The notes beneath the pieces are model-generated. The model was given only the letters and a program-made list of their open reading frames with translations. It ran no database searches and was not told where the DNA came from. The position numbers and the translations under genes are program-made. From assembly GCA_958402495.1 (NCBI GenBank), contig CATXTS010000065.1, positions 1-10,762 of the forward strand: 10,762 nucleotides of DNA, written 5' to 3'. The DNA comes from an uncultured Clostridiaceae bacterium. GTDB lineage: Bacteria; Bacillota; Clostridia; TANB77; CAG-508. Numbering within the stretch: position 1 is the first letter of the stretch; each line of letters begins with the position of its first letter. Positions 7,898 to 10,762 of the stretch are shown here, one piece after another.

Positions 7898-9070
7898 ATA
7901 AATAGAGTCATTATGGTAGTTTTAGATAGTTTTGGTGTGGGAGAAGCACCAGATGCTAATGGATATGGAGATGAAGGAAGTCATACTTTAAAAGGTATTT
8001 ATGAACATACTACTTTAACACTTCCTCATTTAAAACAGATGGGCTTATATAATATAGATGGAATTGGTATTCCTGAAAAAGAATCTCATGTGATAGGCGC
8101 CTATGGAAAGGCAAGAGAACAATCTGTAGGAAAGAATAGCCCTATCGGACATTGGGAAATTTGTGGATATATTACAAAAGAGGGATTTAAGACATACCCT
8201 CATGGATTTCCTAAGGAACTAATAGAGGAATTTATACAAAAAACAGGAGTAAAAGGTGTCCTTTGCAATCAAGTAGGCTCTGGTACGGAATTACTAAAAC
8301 AATATGGAGAAGAACATATGCGTACAGGATATCCTATTATATATACTTCTGCAGATAGTGTTTTTCAAATTGCAGCACATGAAGAAGTTATGCCAGTTGA
8401 AAGACTGTATGAAATTTGTGAAATTGCAAAAGAGATATTAGATAAGCCAAAATATAATGTAGGTAGTGTTATTGCTAGACCTTTTATAGGAAGTTGTGCA
8501 CAAGATTTTGTAAGAACTTATCATAGGAAAGATTTTGAATCGCAAAAGTTTGGAAAGACTATTCTAGATAGTATTAGCCAGACAAAACAAGTCATTGCGA
8601 TTGGAAAGATTAATGATTTATTTAGCGGTAGAGGGATTACCAGAGCAATTCATACAGAAGGAAATGCAGATGGAATTACAAAAACAATAGAAGAAATTAA
8701 GAAAGATACAGAAGGTTTGATTTTTACGAATCTAGTGGATTTTGATATGCTATATGGCCATAGAAATAATATAGAAGGCTATGCAGAAGCATTACAATAT
8801 TTTGACCAACAATTACCGTCTATTATGGAAGCGATGAAAGACACAGATATGTTAATTTTAACAGCAGATCATGGAAATGACCCTTCTACACCAAGTACAG
8901 ACCATTCTAGAGAATATGTACCGATACTAATTTATGGAAGACAAATTCATAAAGGCGTAAATTTAGGCATTCGTGATACTTATGCAGATATTGCGCAAAC
9001 CATATTAGATTGTTTAGGCTTAGAACCATTAGAAAATGGAAGAAGTTTTAAAAAAGAAATCATGGAATAG
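7895..9070 (+). CDS. deoB: Phosphopentomutase DeoB (right copy)
   Basis: DeoB interconverts ribose-1-phosphate and ribose-5-phosphate, and the deoxyribose equivalents, joining nucleoside phosphorolysis to central carbon metabolism in the cytoplasm. The 391-residue length is normal for the family, which belongs to the alkaline phosphatase superfamily and binds two Mn ions. By comparison with my recollection of the Bacillus cereus enzyme, metal ligands are D11 (in VVLDSFGVGEAPDA), D284 and H289 (VDFDMLYGHR), D325 and H326 (TADHGND) and H337 (TDHSREY). The YTSADSVFQIAAHEE substrate-site motif is at 150-164. The nucleophile loop is unusual: GKNSPIGHWE (79-88) puts Ser82 where the family normally has Thr (GKDTxTGHWE), and Asn for the preceding Asp. 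Ser keeps a hydroxyl, as in alkaline phosphatase, so activity is plausible. No purine or pyrimidine nucleoside phosphorylase gene is adjacent. Confidence 0.96.
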   Translation: MINRVIMVVLDSFGVGEAPDANGYGDEGSHTLKGIYEHTTLTLPHLKQMGLYNIDGIGIPEKESHVIGAYGKAREQSVGKNSPIGHWEICGYITKEGFKTYPHGFPKELIEEFIQKTGVKGVLCNQVGSGTELLKQYGEEHMRTGYPIIYTSADSVFQIAAHEEVMPVERLYEICEIAKEILDKPKYNVGSVIARPFIGSCAQDFVRTYHRKDFESQKFGKTILDSISQTKQVIAIGKINDLFSGRGITRAIHTEGNADGITKTIEEIKKDTEGLIFTNLVDFDMLYGHRNNIEGYAEALQYFDQQLPSIMEAMKDTDMLILTADHGNDPSTPSTDHSREYVPILIYGRQIHKGVNLGIRDTYADIAQTILDCLGLEPLENGRSFKKEIME

Positions 9071-9082
9071 AGGCAAAAAAAG

Positions 9083-9616
9083 ATGGAGGAAATAACACAA
9101 GAAACGATTATACAACATGCAGATGATAAACTGTATTTGATGCAAGCTTTGGCAGATAGAGATACGGCGGCCTTTTTGGAGTTTGCAAGTGAAGAATTAA
9201 GAAATGATAAGGAACTAGTTTTACAGGCTGTACAGCATAATGGAATTGCATTGGAGTTTGCAAGTGATGCCTTAAAGGCAGATAAAGAGGTTATATTGGC
9301 TGCTGTAAAAGATGTGGGCTGGGTAATTTGCTATTCTAGTGAAAAATTAAAAGATGATAAACAAGTGTTATTAGAAGCGGTTAAAAAAGATGGGCAGGCT
9401 TTATATTATGCTAGTGAAAAATTGCGTGATGATGAAGAAGTAGTGACACAAGCTGTTAAAAACAAAGGACTAATTTATAAATATGCTAGTAAACGCTTGA
9501 GGGCGAATAAGGAAATCGCATTACTGGCCATACAAAATGATAAGCGTGCAAAAGGATATATTGCTGAGGAATTGAAGGCTGATGAGGAATTCCAAAAATT
9601 ATTAGAAGAAAATTAA
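9083..9616 (+). CDS. DUF4116-like repeat protein, 177 residues (right copy)
   Basis: The protein is built from an alpha-helical repeat of exactly 25 residues. The aromatic residue opening each unit falls at 34, 59, 84, 109, 134 and 159, in the pattern aromatic-(A/S)-S-x-x-L-(K/R)-x-(D/N)-K-(E/Q)-(V/L)-(V/I/L)-L-x-A-V-x-x-(N/D)-G. This matches what I know of DUF4116 repeats, which occur in varying numbers in gut bacteria, Legionella and some large viruses and have no established function. The first 33 residues are a degenerate unit or cap, and the last unit is cut short (EEFQKLLEEN). There is no signal peptide, membrane segment or catalytic motif, so a binding or scaffold role is possible. ATG at 9083 follows the deoB stop by 12 bp; its Shine-Dalgarno is modest (AGAGG, 9069-9073) and overlaps that stop, consistent with translational coupling. 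Confidence 0.88.
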   Translation: MEEITQETIIQHADDKLYLMQALADRDTAAFLEFASEELRNDKELVLQAVQHNGIALEFASDALKADKEVILAAVKDVGWVICYSSEKLKDDKQVLLEAVKKDGQALYYASEKLRDDEEVVTQAVKNKGLIYKYASKRLRANKEIALLAIQNDKRAKGYIAEELKADEEFQKLLEEN

Positions 9617-9624
9617 ATAAAAAA

Positions 9625-9664
9625 ATAAAAAAGTGTTGACAAAGTAATATAAAGGTGTTAAGAT
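9625..9664 (+). promoter_or_regulatory. rRNA promoter P1
   Basis: TTGACA (9636-9641) is a consensus -35 box, followed after 17 bp by TAAGAT (9659-9664), a 4/6 match to -10. An A-tract lies directly upstream (9627-9632). The sequence ATAAAAAAGTGTTGACA at 9625-9641 recurs exactly at P2. The promoter begins 9 bp after the stop codon of the repeat-protein gene. Confidence 0.65.
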
Positions 9665-9672
9665 AAGAAACA

Positions 9673-9688
9673 GCTTCTGAAGAGAAGC
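9673..9688 (+). other. Hairpin at the 5' end of the P1 transcript
   Basis: GCTTCT (9673-9678) and AGAAGC (9683-9688) form a perfect 6-bp stem with a GAAG loop just after the expected P1 start. It is followed by A residues, so it is not a terminator for the + strand. The mirror copy is at 1075-1090. Confidence 0.5.
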
Positions 9689-9695
9689 AAAAAAT

Positions 9696-9729
9696 AGCAT
9701 AAAATATACTTTTCATGCTTTTTTATTTT
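9696..9729 (+). terminator. Candidate bidirectional intrinsic terminator between P1 and P2
   Basis: AGCAT (9696-9700) pairs with ATGCT (9715-9719), extended inward by AAA/TTT after one A-C mismatch, and is followed by a T-rich tract (9719-9728). On the other strand a T-run also follows (ATTTTTT). It could end the deoB operon transcript. It also lies in the path of P1 transcripts, which would have to read through it. The stem has only two G-C pairs, so it is weak. The mirror copy is at 1034-1067. Confidence 0.5.
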
Positions 9730-9731
9730 GG

Positions 9732-9749
9732 CTTTTTCGAAAGAAAAAG
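9732..9749 (+). other. Perfect stem with a GAAA tetraloop between P1 and P2
   Basis: CTTTTTC (9732-9738) and GAAAAAG (9743-9749) pair fully around GAAA, a GNRA-type tetraloop closed by C-G. No T-run follows on the + strand. It would be present only in P1 transcripts. The mirror copy is at 1014-1031. Confidence 0.5.
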
Positions 9750-9776
9750 GACGGTAAAAAATATTTTGAAAAAATG

Positions 9777-9817
9777 ATAAAAAAGTGTTGACATTAGATA
9801 TAAACTTATGCTAGAAT
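9777..9817 (+). promoter_or_regulatory. rRNA promoter P2
   Basis: TTGACA (9788-9793) is followed after 18 bp by TAGAAT (9812-9817), with TGC just before it, giving an extended -10. The upstream A-tract is part of the 17-bp module shared with P1. The predicted start is near 9824, about 206 nt before mature 16S. This looks the stronger of the two promoters. Confidence 0.75.
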
Positions 9818-9845
9818 AAATATTGTCCTCGACAAGAGGATAAAA

Positions 9846-9871
9846 CATAATATATAGACATATATATTATG
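9846..9871 (+). other. Perfect 11-bp leader stem-loop in pre-16S RNA
   Basis: CATAATATATA (9846-9856) and TATATATTATG (9861-9871) pair perfectly around GACA. A smaller stem, TCCTC/GAGGA (9826-9840), precedes it and GGTAGTA/TACTACC (9919-9938) follows. Such leader stems are common in rRNA precursors and may guide folding or processing; a specific nuclease site cannot be named from the sequence. Confidence 0.6.
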
Positions 9872-10029
9872 AAAGTACATTGAAAAGTAAACAATAAACC
9901 TTTGAAGAAACCAAAAGCGGTAGTAAATTTGTACTACCAAAAAAACAAAAACAAATAAATGAGCTTAAACTCAAAAGTAAGATTTATATGTAGGTTTTAA
10001 GGAATTAAAATCGAAACTATAAATACCAA

Positions 10030-10762
<733 letters not shown>

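Larger units (their letters stand above)
9625..9793 (+). repeat. 17-bp direct repeat carrying the A-tract and -35 box of P1 and P2
   Basis: ATAAAAAAGTGTTGACA occurs exactly at 9625-9641 and at 9777-9793, 152 bp apart. The similarity stops at the -35 box, so only the UP-element-like tract and -35 are shared. Mirror copies are at 1122-1138 and 970-986. Confidence 0.85.
9617..10029 (+). promoter_or_regulatory. rRNA promoter and leader region (right copy)
   Basis: This 413-bp noncoding stretch separates the repeat-protein gene from 16S rRNA. It contains two promoters (P1 and P2), a terminator-like hairpin between them, and a leader of about 206 nt after P2 with three hairpins (9826-9840, 9846-9871, 9919-9938). 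The segment TTGAAAAGTAAACAATAAACC (9880-9900) resembles the conserved pre-16S leader of Bacillota. No ORF with a ribosome binding site was found. Confidence 0.75.

Overview
The window is one perfect inverted repeat. Bases 1-5381 are the exact reverse complement of 5382-10762, with no spacer: position x pairs with 10763-x, and the axis lies inside GTTTAAAC at 5378-5385. There are therefore only about 5.38 kb of unique sequence, shown twice. A 5.4-kb perfect zero-spacer palindrome would be very unstable in a bacterial chromosome, and both ends stop at the same internal nucleotide of 16S rRNA, a multicopy gene where assemblies usually break. The likeliest reading is a contig that folded back on itself at a real short palindrome near the centre, not a biological duplication.

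The organism looks like a low-GC Bacillota of class Clostridia, probably an uncultured gut-type lineage. Coding DNA is AT-rich, Shine-Dalgarno sites are strong, the 16S V3 region is short, and the 16S carries Clostridia-like signatures. Finer placement is not safe from this sequence.

Layout of the unique unit, read outward on the + strand of the right half: (1) a 40-bp GC-rich palindrome at the axis and an AT-rich upstream region; (2) a sigmaA-type promoter (5452-5480); (3) a 774-residue cytoplasmic protein of unknown function with coiled-coil segments and a TTG start (5510-7834); (4) deoB, phosphopentomutase (7895-9070); (5) a 177-residue protein of 25-residue DUF4116-like repeats (9083-9616); (6) a 413-bp noncoding rRNA promoter and leader region with two promoters and several hairpins; (7) the first ~733 nt of a 16S rRNA gene, cut by the window end. 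The left half is the mirror image on the - strand.

The three protein genes are co-directional and closely spaced (60 and 12 bp gaps) and probably form one operon. DeoB links nucleoside breakdown to the pentose phosphate pool. The other two proteins have no assignable function, and nothing shows that they work with DeoB. The rRNA operon downstream has its own strong promoters. I found no mobile element, CRISPR array, tRNA or defence system. The points most worth checking are the fold-back itself, a Ser in place of the usual catalytic Thr in DeoB, an enlarged 16S V1 helix containing a direct repeat, and the duplicated -35 modules of the rRNA promoters.
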